64,000 nt of DNA from Maricaulis sp. Lineage in GTDB: Bacteria; Pseudomonadota; Alphaproteobacteria; Caulobacterales; Maricaulaceae. The stretch lies in NCBI RefSeq assembly GCF_030149515.1, contig NZ_JASBRI010000001.1, forward strand, positions 1-64,000, given 5' to 3'. The position numbers and the translations under genes are program-made. Shown here one piece after another: positions 32,545-41,470 of this stretch (position 1 is the first letter of the stretch; the number at the start of each line of letters is the position of its first letter). Below the pieces are notes generated by a model. It was given only the letters and a program-made list of their open reading frames with translations. It was not told the DNA's origin and did not search any database.

Positions 32545-35355
32545 ATGACCAGAACGATCGCCATGCTCGGCACCGCCTCGGTGCTCGCGCTCACGGCGGC
32601 CACGGCCGCCCATGCCGGTACCGTGACCGGCCGCGTCACCGACGCATCCGAAACCGTTGGCCTGGAAGGCGCGGTTGTCCGCATCATGGAAACCGGCCAA
32701 TCCGCCACGGTCGCCGCTGACGGCACTTTCCGCATCGTCGGCCTGGCCGCCGGCACCTACACGCTCCGCGTCACCTATGTCGGCGCCGACGCCGAGGAAA
32801 CCACGATTACGCTCGACAGCGTCAACGACACCGTGTCGACCAGTATCCTGATGGGTGACGATGTCGATTTCGTCGAAAACATCCTGGTCATCGGCCAGCG
32901 TGGCGCTCTCAACTCGGCGCTCTCCCGCCAGCGCGCCAATGACGGCAATGTCGCTGTCCTGACCTCCGACGCCATCGGCCAGTTCCCGGACGAGAACGTG
33001 GCCGAAGCCGCCCGCCGCACCGTCGGCGTGAACGTGCTCAACGACCAGGGCGAAGGCCGCTTCGTCTCGATCCGCGGCCTGTCGCCGAACCTGGTCTCCA
33101 CCTCGATCAACGGCGTGCGCCTGACCTCGCCGGAAGCGGAAGACCGCCAGGTCGGCCTGGACGTGATCGACGCCGACGTTCTCTCCTCGGTCGTGATCAA
33201 CAAGACCCTGACCCCGGACATGGACGGCGACAGCGTCGGCGGCAATGTCGAGATCGAGACCATGTCCGGCCTCGACGTCGACGACATTTATTTCCGTGCC
33301 CGTGCGGCCACGCTCTACTCGGACGGCGAGGAAGCGTTCGGCTGGCGCGGTTCGGCGAACTTCGCCGACAACTTCCTGGACGGCCGCCTCGGCGTGGCCG
33401 CCTCCCTGTCCTACCAGGAACGCGTCTTCGGCTCGGAAAGCTTCGAGGTCGATGGCGGCTGGGAGATCGGCGAAGACGTCGCCTTCCCGAACGAAGTGGA
33501 AATGCGCAACTACCAGATCACGCGCGAACGCACGACGGCGGTCCTCAATTTCGACTACCAGGCATCCAACGAGCTGAGCTTCTACCTGCGCTCCACCTAT
33601 TCGGACTTCTCCGATCAGGAATACCGCAACCGCGTCGAGCTGAAGCTGGAAGACGCCGACTATGACGACGTCAACTCCTCGGGCAATGTCGCCATCCTGC
33701 GCGCCTCGGAAATGGAGATCGACCGCGACGTCAAGGATCGTCTGGAAACCCAGCTGATCTTCGCCACCGATTTCGGCGGCGAATGGCTCAACGGCAATAC
33801 GACGATCGACTGGTCGCTCTCCTACGTGCATTCCGAAGAGGAAGAGCCGAACCGCCTCGACACGGACTTCGCGGCCGAGTTCACCAATGGCGAGACCTTC
33901 ATCATCGACAGCTCCAACCCGCTGATGCCGTCGATCGGCTATGAGGGCGGCGCCACGACCCAGGCCGTCTTCGACGCCTCGAATTACGAGAATGCCGGTT
34001 TCGAGCTGACCAACGGCCTGGCCCAGGACCGCGAATATGCCGGTGCGGTAAATATCCGCCAGGACTTCACCTTCCAGGGTGTCGCGGCCTACGTTCAGGG
34101 CGGTGTGCGCCTGCGCCTGCGCGACAAGAAGTATGCGCTGGACTTCGACGTCTATGACAGCTCCGATGCCCTCACGCTGGCCGACGTCGCCCGCACGGTC
34201 GACTACAGCCAGTCGCGCCTGGGTCCGGTGCCGAACCCGTCGACGGTCCGCGACTTCTTCTTCGCCAACCGGGACGCGCTCGACTTCGAACCGATCGACA
34301 GCATCATCGACAGCCAAGGCGCCAGCTACGGCATCGCCGAGGATATCACGGCCGGCTATGTCATGGGCGGCTGGGACAATGGCCCGGCCCGCATCGTCGG
34401 CGGTGTGCGTATCGAACAGACCGACGTGTCGGGCTACGGCTATGAGGTCTTCCTCGCTGAAGAAGACTCCATGGTCGGCGGCATCGTGCTCGGCGACGAC
34501 ACGCTCTTTGTCAATCCGCAGTCCGTCTCCGACGACTATACCGACGTGCTGCCCTCAGTGCTGGGCCGTTTCGAACTGGCCGAGAACGTGATCGCCCGCG
34601 CCGGCTATCATGCCTCGATCCAGCGTCCCAACCCGGACCAGTTCGCCCCGCGCATCCTGGTCGAGCAGAATGACGATGACGAGGTCGAGGGCGAATTCGG
34701 CAATCCGGATCTCGAGCGCCTGGAAGCCCACAATCTCGACGTCTCCCTCGAGTGGTATCCGAACAACGACGCCGTCGTTTACCTCGGCTACTTCTACAAG
34801 GATCTGGAAAACATCATCGCCCCGATCGGCTATGAAAGCGTCACGCTGAACGGCCGCTTCTTCGACGAGGCCAGCTCCTACATCAACCTGCCGGAAGGCG
34901 ATGTCTCCGGCCTGGAATTCAACTACCAGCAGGCGCTCGACTTCTTGCCGGTGGAGGGTTTCATCGTCGGCTTCAACGCCACCTGGACAGAAAGCGAAGC
35001 GGTGTTGAGCGACGGCCGCACCGTGGCCCTGCCGGGTCAGTCCGACCGTGTCTGGAACGCCCAGCTGGGCTATGACCGGGGCCCCTGGGACCTGCGCGCC
35101 GTCCTGTCGACCCGTTCGGAATATCTCGACGAGATCCGCGGCGGGGCCGACGAGGACCGCTTCGTCCTCGAGCACTCCCAGCTCGACCTCTCGGCCAAGT
35201 ACGAGCTCAACGACAATCTCCAGATCTTCGCCGATCTGAAGAATGTCACCGACGAGCCCTACCGCGCCGTGACCCGTCCGGACGGGATCGACCGCATCGA
35301 ACAGTTCGAGGAATACGGCTGGTCGTCGGTCTTCGGCCTGCGCTTCACCTACTAG
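32545..35355 (+). CDS. TonB-dependent receptor with N-terminal carboxypeptidase-like domain
   Basis: 936 residues. Signal peptide 1-24 (ending TAAHA). A carboxypeptidase-regulatory-like fold (about 25-105: GTVTGRVTDASE, GTFRIVGLAAGTYTLRVTYVGA) is followed by a plug domain (about 120-260: RQRANDGNVAVLTSDAIGQFPDENVAEAARR region, RFVSIRGLSPNLVSTSINGVRL) and a 22-strand-type barrel ending in an aromatic residue (GLRFTY). The plug features and TIGR01782-like pattern are those of Xanthomonas/Caulobacter carbohydrate or phytate receptors. Paired with the divergent phytase, phytate or its products is the likely substrate. GGGGGA lies before ATG. A terminator follows. Confidence 0.93.
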   Translation: MTRTIAMLGTASVLALTAATAAHAGTVTGRVTDASETVGLEGAVVRIMETGQSATVAADGTFRIVGLAAGTYTLRVTYVGADAEETTITLDSVNDTVSTSILMGDDVDFVENILVIGQRGALNSALSRQRANDGNVAVLTSDAIGQFPDENVAEAARRTVGVNVLNDQGEGRFVSIRGLSPNLVSTSINGVRLTSPEAEDRQVGLDVIDADVLSSVVINKTLTPDMDGDSVGGNVEIETMSGLDVDDIYFRARAATLYSDGEEAFGWRGSANFADNFLDGRLGVAASLSYQERVFGSESFEVDGGWEIGEDVAFPNEVEMRNYQITRERTTAVLNFDYQASNELSFYLRSTYSDFSDQEYRNRVELKLEDADYDDVNSSGNVAILRASEMEIDRDVKDRLETQLIFATDFGGEWLNGNTTIDWSLSYVHSEEEEPNRLDTDFAAEFTNGETFIIDSSNPLMPSIGYEGGATTQAVFDASNYENAGFELTNGLAQDREYAGAVNIRQDFTFQGVAAYVQGGVRLRLRDKKYALDFDVYDSSDALTLADVARTVDYSQSRLGPVPNPSTVRDFFFANRDALDFEPIDSIIDSQGASYGIAEDITAGYVMGGWDNGPARIVGGVRIEQTDVSGYGYEVFLAEEDSMVGGIVLGDDTLFVNPQSVSDDYTDVLPSVLGRFELAENVIARAGYHASIQRPNPDQFAPRILVEQNDDDEVEGEFGNPDLERLEAHNLDVSLEWYPNNDAVVYLGYFYKDLENIIAPIGYESVTLNGRFFDEASSYINLPEGDVSGLEFNYQQALDFLPVEGFIVGFNATWTESEAVLSDGRTVALPGQSDRVWNAQLGYDRGPWDLRAVLSTRSEYLDEIRGGADEDRFVLEHSQLDLSAKYELNDNLQIFADLKNVTDEPYRAVTRPDGIDRIEQFEEYGWSSVFGLRFTY

Positions 35356-35377
35356 GCCCAGCGCCAGTCTAACGGGG

Positions 35378-35409
35378 AAGCCCCGGGCCTTCGGGTCCGG
35401 GGCTTTTCT
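35378..35409 (+). terminator. Rho-independent terminator of the TonB receptor gene
   Basis: AAGCCCCGGGCC (35378-35389), loop TTCG, GGTCCGGGGCTT (35394-35405): a 12-bp stem with one G-T wobble, then TTCTTTTG. It lies 23 bases after the stop codon. Confidence 0.88.
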
Positions 35410-35410
35410 T

Positions 35411-35599
35411 TTGTTTCAACGATTTATGAACAATACGTTCGACGTGAAAGAGTCTCGGTTTCGTCATCAATGCGTCGTCTTGGGCCCGTAGACAGACGCC
35501 GACCCGCTCCTCCCCGATCGGGTATTCCTGTCCCGGCTTATCCCTCCGGGCAAGGAATCCAACTTGAAGGCCCGTCCGCGTTGTGGACGGGCCTCTTTT
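35411..35599 (+). ncRNA. Candidate small RNA or structured 3' region ending in its own terminator
   Basis: Between the receptor terminator and the next gene lies a non-coding stretch with two stem-loops: ATTCCTGTCCCGG (35524-35536) pairing with CCGGGCAAGGAAT (35546-35558) apart from a 2x2 internal loop, and AGGCCCGTCC (35568-35577)/GGACGGGCCT (35585-35594) followed by CTTTTCC. A weak promoter (TTGTTT at 35411, TACGTT at 35434, 17-bp spacer) could start it. I recognise no Rfam family. It may instead be read-through 3' UTR. Confidence 0.3.
35568..35599 (+). terminator. Second rightward terminator after the TonB receptor
   Basis: A perfect 10-bp stem with loop GCGTTGT, then CTTTTC on the plus strand. 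The minus strand side has TCAAGTT, no T-run, so it is rightward. No protein gene other than the receptor, which already has a terminator, precedes it. Confidence 0.75.
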
Positions 35600-35635
35600 C
35601 CTCAGATCGCGCGGTCGATCACCGCGCTCGCATCC

Positions 35636-36223
35636 TCACACCCCGCGAGCAATCGCGGCGCGGATCAGTGCCTTCGCATCCTCGCTGTCCCATTCGGCCG
35701 GTGCCGTCACACGGCCCAGCTCGCGGCCCTGGCGGTCGTAAAGGATCGAGGTCGGCAGGCCCGGCGTCTGGATGCGCGAGAAACTGGCCAGGTTGGTGTC
35801 GTGAATGATCGGGAGATGTTCCAGATCAATGCGCTCGAAGAAGGCCAGCACGTCATCCATGGACCGGTCCAGCGAGACCGTGACGACCTGGAAGTCCCCA
35901 CCGCCCAGCTCGCCCTGCAACCGGTCCAGGGCGGGCATCTCCTCCACGCAGGGACCGCACCAGGTCGCCCAGAAATTCACCAGGATAACCTGCCCGCGAT
36001 AGTCCGACAGGCGCACCTCTTCGCCGTTCTCGTCGACATAGGCGACATCGGGTTGCGCGGGAGCATCGTCCCGCGAGACGAAATTGCGCATGGCGCCCCG
36101 CGCGTAGCTGTCCAGCCCTCCGGCATCGCCCTTGTCCATGGCCGAGAACACCACGTATAGGAAAGCCAGCAAACCGAAGACGGGCATGGCGATCAGTCCT
36201 GCCTTGAGGGGCGACATCTTCAT
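35636..36223 (-). CDS. TlpA-type thioredoxin-like protein
   Basis: 195 residues from ATG 36223 (AAGGAG 6 bases upstream). One N-terminal membrane anchor (about 8-27: [18 protein letters not shown]) then a thioredoxin fold of the TlpA/ResA group with [20 protein letters not shown] (Cys89-Gly-Pro-Cys92 region) and the cis-Pro loop [11 protein letters not shown]. It faces the periplasm and probably keeps cysteines of cytochrome oxidase copper proteins or apocytochromes reduced. The tlpA-argH divergent pair is standard in alphaproteobacteria. Confidence 0.92.
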   Translation of the reverse strand: MKMSPLKAGLIAMPVFGLLAFLYVVFSAMDKGDAGGLDSYARGAMRNFVSRDDAPAQPDVAYVDENGEEVRLSDYRGQVILVNFWATWCGPCVEEMPALDRLQGELGGGDFQVVTVSLDRSMDDVLAFFERIDLEHLPIIHDTNLASFSRIQTPGLPTSILYDRQGRELGRVTAPAEWDSEDAKALIRAAIARGV

Positions 36224-36250
36224 CTTCTTCTCCTTACCGGCGGGACATTC

Positions 36251-37675
36251 ATGGCCAAGGACACGAAAAACCCCACGACTGCTTCCACCCCCGGCTCCAG
36301 CGCGATGTGGGGCGGTCGATTCGAGGCGGGGCCGTCGGCGGTGATGGAGGCGATCAATGCCTCGGTCGATGTCGACAAGCGCATGGCCGATCAGGATATC
36401 GACGGCTCCCTCGCCCATGCCCAGATGTTGAGCGAAACCGGTGTGATTTCAAGCGCGGATGCTGCGGCAATCCGCCGGGGCCTGGAACAAGTGCGTGAGG
36501 AGGTCCATGCCGGTGAGTTTGCCTGGTCTGCGGCACTGGAAGACGTGCACATGAATGTCGAGGCGCGTCTCAAGGAAATCATCGGCGAGCCGGCCGGCCG
36601 GCTTCACACGGCGCGCTCGCGCAATGACCAGGTCGCCACGGACTTTCGGCTCTGGCTGCGCGATGCCTGCGACCGGATCGATCGCCAGCTTGCCGCCTAT
36701 CAGCGCGCACTGCTGGCGCAGGCCGACGACCATGTCGACCAGGTCATGCCCGGTTTCACCCATCTGCAGACCGCCCAGCCCGTCTCCCTGGCGCACCACC
36801 TCCTGAGCTATGTTGAACTGGCCCAGCGCGACCGGGGCCGCTTCGCCGATGCCCGCAGGCGTCTTAACGAGTGCCCGCTGGGCTGCGCGGCTCTGGCCGG
36901 CACGGCCTTTCCCATAGACCGCGATATGACGGCGAAGGCGCTGGGTTTCGACCGCCCCATGGCCAATTCGCTCGACGGCGTCGCCGCGCGCGACTTCGCC
37001 CTGGAAGTGCTCTCGGCCGCCTCGATCTGCGCGGTGAACCTGTCGCGTTTTGCCGAGGAAATCGTGCTGTGGTGCACGCGGCGTTTCGGCTTTGCCTCCC
37101 TGTCGGACGCCTGGTCGACCGGCTCCTCGATCATGCCGCAAAAGCGCAATCCCGACGCCGCCGAACTGGTACGCGCCAAGCCGGGGCGGATCATCGGTTC
37201 GCTGACCGGTCTCCTGACCGTGGTGAAAGGCCTGCCGCTGGCCTATTCCAAGGACCTGCAGGAAGACAAGGCGCCGGTCTTCCAGGCGATCGACGATCTG
37301 GAGCTTGCCCTTCTGGCCATGGCCGGCATGACCGCCGATCTCTCCTTCAATGGCGCGGCGATGGAGGCGGCAGCCGGCGAAGCCTATTCCGACGCGACCG
37401 ACCTGGCCGACTGGGTCGTGCGCGAGCTGGGCAAACCCTTCCGCGAAGCTCACCATATCGCCGGCTCCATCGTGAAGATGGCCGAACGCAAGAGCGTGCC
37501 GCTGGCCGCGCTGGACCTTGCCGACATGCAAAGCATCGAACCGGGCATCGACGAACGCGTGTTTTCCGTGTTGAGTGCGCGGGCATCGATGGAAAGCCGG
37601 ACCAGTTTCGGCGGCACCGCACCGGTTCGCATTCGCGAACAGCTGGCTGCCTGGAAGGCTCGCCTGGGGAAATAG
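36251..37675 (+). CDS. argH: Argininosuccinate lyase
   Basis: 474 residues. The fumarase/ASL superfamily signature [12 protein letters not shown] is intact, together with [32 protein letters not shown] and [17 protein letters not shown] (catalytic His). It splits argininosuccinate into arginine and fumarate, the last step of arginine synthesis. The first 18 residues are a Thr/Ser/Pro-rich extension. The lptM gene follows 2 bases after the stop. Confidence 0.97.
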   Translation: MAKDTKNPTTASTPGSSAMWGGRFEAGPSAVMEAINASVDVDKRMADQDIDGSLAHAQMLSETGVISSADAAAIRRGLEQVREEVHAGEFAWSAALEDVHMNVEARLKEIIGEPAGRLHTARSRNDQVATDFRLWLRDACDRIDRQLAAYQRALLAQADDHVDQVMPGFTHLQTAQPVSLAHHLLSYVELAQRDRGRFADARRRLNECPLGCAALAGTAFPIDRDMTAKALGFDRPMANSLDGVAARDFALEVLSAASICAVNLSRFAEEIVLWCTRRFGFASLSDAWSTGSSIMPQKRNPDAAELVRAKPGRIIGSLTGLLTVVKGLPLAYSKDLQEDKAPVFQAIDDLELALLAMAGMTADLSFNGAAMEAAAGEAYSDATDLADWVVRELGKPFREAHHIAGSIVKMAERKSVPLAALDLADMQSIEPGIDERVFSVLSARASMESRTSFGGTAPVRIREQLAAWKARLGK

Positions 37676-37677
37676 CC

Positions 37678-37839
37678 ATGAAGCGTCTTACCTGTCTCAC
37701 CCTTGCCGTGCTTGGCGCCCTGGCGGTTACCGCCTGCGGCCTGCGCGGCGATCTGGACCGTCCGCCCCCGTTGTGGGGCGACCCGCCTGAGCAGGAAGAC
37801 GGCGCCGACGGCTCCGGACATGAGGACGGCGACAGCTAG
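37678..37839 (+). CDS. lptM: LptM-like small lipoprotein
   Basis: 53 residues with a signal peptide and lipobox LAVTAC (Cys20), followed at once by GLRGDLDRPPPLWG, the conserved CGLRGDLE.PPP.WG motif of the YifL/LptM family, and an acidic tail (QEDGADGSGHEDGD). LptM helps the LPS translocon LptDE mature in gammaproteobacteria; that role here is by homology of a short motif. It lies directly after argH. In many relatives lysA follows; here the TIGR02302 gene does. Confidence 0.85.
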   Translation: MKRLTCLTLAVLGALAVTACGLRGDLDRPPPLWGDPPEQEDGADGSGHEDGDS

Positions 37840-37907
37840 CGCCGGCTCTCAAAATCGTAATGCAGGCGATGCTCGTGTATTCACGCCGTCATGATAGGCT
37901 TTCGCCC

Positions 37908-40457
37908 ATGCGTCGCCGTTCGCTCCTCGTTGCCCTGTTCGCCCTTCTCTGGGAACGTTCCGTGCCCCTGCTCTGGCCCGGACTGGCTTGGCTTGCGGCC
38001 TTTGCCATCCTCTCCCTCCTGGGTCTGTGGGACTGGATCGGCGACCCGTGGCGTGCGCTCTATGCGCTGAGCACACTGATGGCCGCGGCCTGGCTGACCT
38101 GGCGCGGACTGCACAGCTTTGCCTGGCCGACCCGGGACGAGATCGCCCGCCGGGTGGAAGAGGACAGCGGGATCGAGGCGCGGCCTCACGAAGCGCTGGC
38201 CGATGAGCCCGTCGAACGCGATCCCGTCGCGCGTTCGGTCTGGTCCGAACACCGTAACCGCATGGCCCGGCGCCTGGCCGGGGCCCATGCCCGCCGGCCC
38301 CGTGCGGCCTGGGCCAGAACCGACGTATGGGCGCTGCGCGGGGTCTTCGCCGTGCTCGTCGCTTCGGCCTGGCTGATCGCCGGTCCGGCGGCGCGCGACC
38401 GGCTGGGCGAAGCCTTCAGCCTGACCCCGATTATCGCGGGCGGAGAGACGCTCGGCGTCGACGCCTGGATCGATCCGCCTGCCTATACGGGCCGCGCACC
38501 GGTCTTCCTGGCCGCAGACGAACACAGCGCCCACGTGCCCGAGGGCTCGACCTTCGTGGCCCGGATCGCCGGCAGCCGCCGGGCACCGCGCCTGACCCTG
38601 CGCGGAGAGGCCGGCACGGCGCGCGCCGAACCCAATTCGATCGGTGACGGCGTGTGGGAGATCCGCGCGCCCGTCGATGGCGATGCCACAGCGCGCCTGG
38701 CGGCGCCGGGCACGCGTCAGACCTGGACACTGTCCATCATTCCTGACAATCCGCCCCGTGTACGCCTGCTTTCCGTTCCCGAAGCGACCGCCGCGGGCGA
38801 ACTCGATCTGCGCTTTTCCGTCACCGACGACTACGGCCCCACCGGCTATGCGCTGGAGTTGCGCCCCGAAAATGACAGCGATGCGTCCTGGCAGCGTCTC
38901 GAAATCGATGCCGTCGGGGTGACGCCGCTGCGCGGCGAGGCGGAGGGCCTGGGCACACGGCTGGAAACGGCCCGCCATCCGCTGGCCGGGTCGCGCGTGA
39001 CCATCCGCATGGTCGCCAGCGACGCCGCCGGCAATGAGGGCGTATCCCCGCCGCTGGGCGTGACCTTGCCTGAGCGCGTCTTTCTGGACGCGCTTGCCCG
39101 TGCCGTCGCCGAACAGCGGCGCGGTGTCATGTCCGCATCGGCGGATTATGCCCCACTGCCCGAACGCCCGGCCCTCACCGCCGAGGATATTCCACCCGGC
39201 CCGCCCTATCTGGCCGAGGAGCCGCAGCGCCGGATCGAACGCGCTCCGGACGGCCTCCAGTACACCGCACGGGCCCTGGATGCGATCACCGATGCGCCAC
39301 AGCATTTCTTCGACGATCCGGTGGTCTATCTGGGCATCCGCGAAACCGTGCACCGGCTGCGCCGTTCGCGCGGCCAGGAGGGCCTGCACGGGCTGGAAAC
39401 CGACCTGTGGCATATCGCCCTGCGTGCTGAACTGGGTTCGCTGGCCGACGCGGAGGCGGCCTTGCGCGCGGCCGAGCGCGCCCTGATGGAAGCCCTGGCC
39501 CGCGGCGCCGACGAGACCGAGCTGGCGGCCCTGTTCGAAGCCTATGAAGCGGCCATGGAGAATTACATGGCGGCCCTGGCCCGCGAGGCCGCCGAAGAGG
39601 GCCGGTTTGCCGAAGGCAATAGCGGTCCCTCGGTCGACACCCAGGCCCTGCAGGACATGCTGGAAGCGCTGCGCGAAGCCGCCGAGCTGGGCGACACGGC
39701 CGATGCTCGCCAGGCTCTGGCCGCGCTCGGCGAAATGCTGCGCAACATGCAGATGCAACTCGCGCGGGGTGGCGGTGACGGCCAGCAGTCCGACCCTGTC
39801 TCTGAAGCCATGCGCGAAGCGCTGGAAGAGCTCGGCGAAGTGATCGGCGATCAGCGCAACCTGCAGGACCAGACCTTCGGACTGAACCAGCAGCAACCGG
39901 GTGACGGCGAAGGCAGTGGTCAGCCGGCCGAGCCACAAGGCGGCCAGTCCGGCGAAGGCCCGCAATCGCTGGCCGAGAACCAGGGGGGCGGTTCGAACAC
40001 GCAACAACTGGCCGATGCCCAGGGACAGCTGGCGGGACGTTTCGGTGAGTCCGCCGAAAGCCTGCCCGGCCAGGGAGGGCGGGAGAGCCTGGATGCAGCG
40101 GGCGAGGCCATGCGCGAGGCCGAGAACGCCCTGCGCCAGGGCGATACCGACGGCGCACTGGCCGCCCAGGAACGGGCTCTGGCCGACCTGCGTGCCGGTG
40201 CCGAGGAACTCGCCCGCGAGCTTCTGGAACGCATGGAAGAGGGGCAGGGACAGGCCGGGTCCGGCGAAGACAATCGCGACCCGCTGGGACGCCCGGCCGA
40301 AGGCGCCTTTGCCGACGGATCCGGCGTGGACATTCCCGACGAAATGAGCCGCGCCCGCGCCCGCGAGATCCTGGAACGCCTGCGCGACCGCGCCGCCGAC
40401 ACGGGGCTGACCCAGGAAGAACTAGACTATATCGAACGCCTGCTCGACCGGTTCTGA
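37908..40457 (+). CDS. TIGR02302/DUF4175 family membrane protein
   Basis: 849 residues. Three N-terminal transmembrane helices (two within 15-60, one near 140-158) and a large periplasmic part: a beta-rich region with GVDAWIDPPAYTGRAPVFLA and a long Ala/Glu/Gln-rich helical C-terminus containing NLQDQTFGLNQQQPG and repeated coiled segments, ending in RARARE.LERLRDRA. These match TIGR02302, a conserved alphaproteobacterial family of unknown function usually found after argH-lptM-lysA. ATG 37908 gives the family's normal length; the open frame reaches 16 codons further upstream. Confidence 0.9.
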   Translation: MRRRSLLVALFALLWERSVPLLWPGLAWLAAFAILSLLGLWDWIGDPWRALYALSTLMAAAWLTWRGLHSFAWPTRDEIARRVEEDSGIEARPHEALADEPVERDPVARSVWSEHRNRMARRLAGAHARRPRAAWARTDVWALRGVFAVLVASAWLIAGPAARDRLGEAFSLTPIIAGGETLGVDAWIDPPAYTGRAPVFLAADEHSAHVPEGSTFVARIAGSRRAPRLTLRGEAGTARAEPNSIGDGVWEIRAPVDGDATARLAAPGTRQTWTLSIIPDNPPRVRLLSVPEATAAGELDLRFSVTDDYGPTGYALELRPENDSDASWQRLEIDAVGVTPLRGEAEGLGTRLETARHPLAGSRVTIRMVASDAAGNEGVSPPLGVTLPERVFLDALARAVAEQRRGVMSASADYAPLPERPALTAEDIPPGPPYLAEEPQRRIERAPDGLQYTARALDAITDAPQHFFDDPVVYLGIRETVHRLRRSRGQEGLHGLETDLWHIALRAELGSLADAEAALRAAERALMEALARGADETELAALFEAYEAAMENYMAALAREAAEEGRFAEGNSGPSVDTQALQDMLEALREAAELGDTADARQALAALGEMLRNMQMQLARGGGDGQQSDPVSEAMREALEELGEVIGDQRNLQDQTFGLNQQQPGDGEGSGQPAEPQGGQSGEGPQSLAENQGGGSNTQQLADAQGQLAGRFGESAESLPGQGGRESLDAAGEAMREAENALRQGDTDGALAAQERALADLRAGAEELARELLERMEEGQGQAGSGEDNRDPLGRPAEGAFADGSGVDIPDEMSRARAREILERLRDRAADTGLTQEELDYIERLLDRF

Positions 40458-40630
40458 GCGCCTCTACCCGTCGCTCTTGCCCGCCGGAGCACAGCCCAGA
40501 GCCGGGAACCGCTCACATGCGCGACTCCGGATACCGGCAATACACGAAACGCCGACGGGGCGCGCCGGCCGTCCGGGATTGGCGAGAAGGGGGAGGACAG
40601 ATTGCCATCCTCCGTCCCCGGCAACACGTG
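40458..40630. other. Convergent intergenic region without recognisable genes
   Basis: 173 bp between the TIGR02302 gene and the zinc-ribbon gene. A weak dyad GGAGGA/TCCTCC (40592-40597 and 40608-40613) is present but has no T-run. Nothing else is supported. Confidence 0.5.
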
Positions 40631-41407
40631 CTAGCGATGCCCGTCAGCTCCGGCCGTCCGGGTTTGCGGGGGATCTTCGTGCCCCGGCCGTGGACGGGGA
40701 GCCTCATGCGCGACATTGCCCCTGGCTGCTTCGCTCATCAGCACCACCTCGACCTCCACCGCGTGGGGCGGCGGGTCGGACACGACGGTGCGGAAGTCGT
40801 GGCGCTTGCCCGGCCGGACCCGGCCAGCCGGCATGGAGACCTGCCACTCAAGAACCGACGCCCCCTCGCTGTCGCGCAGGATGGCGCGAAGCCCCGGCAC
40901 ATCGCGCGAACGGCGGTCGAAATTGTGTATATCCCCCTCGATCACCAGCAGCGGCACGCCGTGATCGGTCTCGCGTCGGATATCCAGCTCGCCGATCGAG
41001 AAACCGTACGGGTTCACTTCGGCGCCGACCGCGGCGTAGGCCGAAGAGGCACGCGGCCACAGGGTGACGATGTCGACACGGAAGATCCAGGCGCCGACGA
41101 AAAGCAGGGCGCAGGCCGCCATCAGCGCACCCCAGGCCCCGCCCGCAGCGGCGAGCGACAGGGTGTGGCGCTTCTTTTCCTGCCGCGCCCGGAAGGCCTT
41201 GTGGGGCTGGGCCGCCGGCTCCTGCATTCCCGCTTCGGAGACTGCCGCGGCCTCTTGCGGACCGGCCTGATCCATTGGAATTTCAGCCTCGGCAGTCCAT
41301 ACATGGCCGCAGGATGCGCAACGCACACGCCGGCCGGCCGCGCCAATCGCATCGGGACTGGCGCGATAACGCGTGGAACAGGACGGACAGCTGAGTACTA
41401 TGCTCAT
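40631..41407 (-). CDS. MJ0042-type zinc-ribbon membrane protein
   Basis: 258 residues. The N-terminal zinc ribbon has CPSCSTRYRASPDAIG and RCASCGHVW (two CxxC pairs, residues 7-36). A basic linker leads to one transmembrane helix (about 84-106: AAAGGAWGALMAACALLFVGAWI) and a periplasmic beta-sandwich domain (about 130-225) with a DUF3426-like pattern. These proteins commonly sit beside ftsEX in alphaproteobacteria and diverge from ftsE here across 63 bp. Function unknown; a link to division is by neighbourhood only. Confidence 0.85.
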   Translation of the reverse strand: MSIVLSCPSCSTRYRASPDAIGAAGRRVRCASCGHVWTAEAEIPMDQAGPQEAAAVSEAGMQEPAAQPHKAFRARQEKKRHTLSLAAAGGAWGALMAACALLFVGAWIFRVDIVTLWPRASSAYAAVGAEVNPYGFSIGELDIRRETDHGVPLLVIEGDIHNFDRRSRDVPGLRAILRDSEGASVLEWQVSMPAGRVRPGKRHDFRTVVSDPPPHAVEVEVVLMSEAARGNVAHEAPRPRPGHEDPPQTRTAGADGHR

Positions 41408-41470
41408 AGTGAGTCGGTTTCGTCCTACTTGGCTCACCCGCGTCAGTGGAGGTTCTCCATCAGCCCGAGT

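Noticed and set aside
32458..34317. A 619-codon open frame opposite the TonB receptor gene
   Set aside because: Antisense shadow of a well-supported receptor; repetitive His/Asp-rich composition arises from complementing the receptor codons.
37881..40007. A 708-codon open frame opposite the TIGR02302 gene
   Set aside because: It is an antisense shadow; the forward frame has membrane helices and family motifs.
40592..40613. GGAGGA/TCCTCC dyad between convergent genes
   Set aside because: Six base pairs with a 10-base loop and no T-run are not enough for a terminator.
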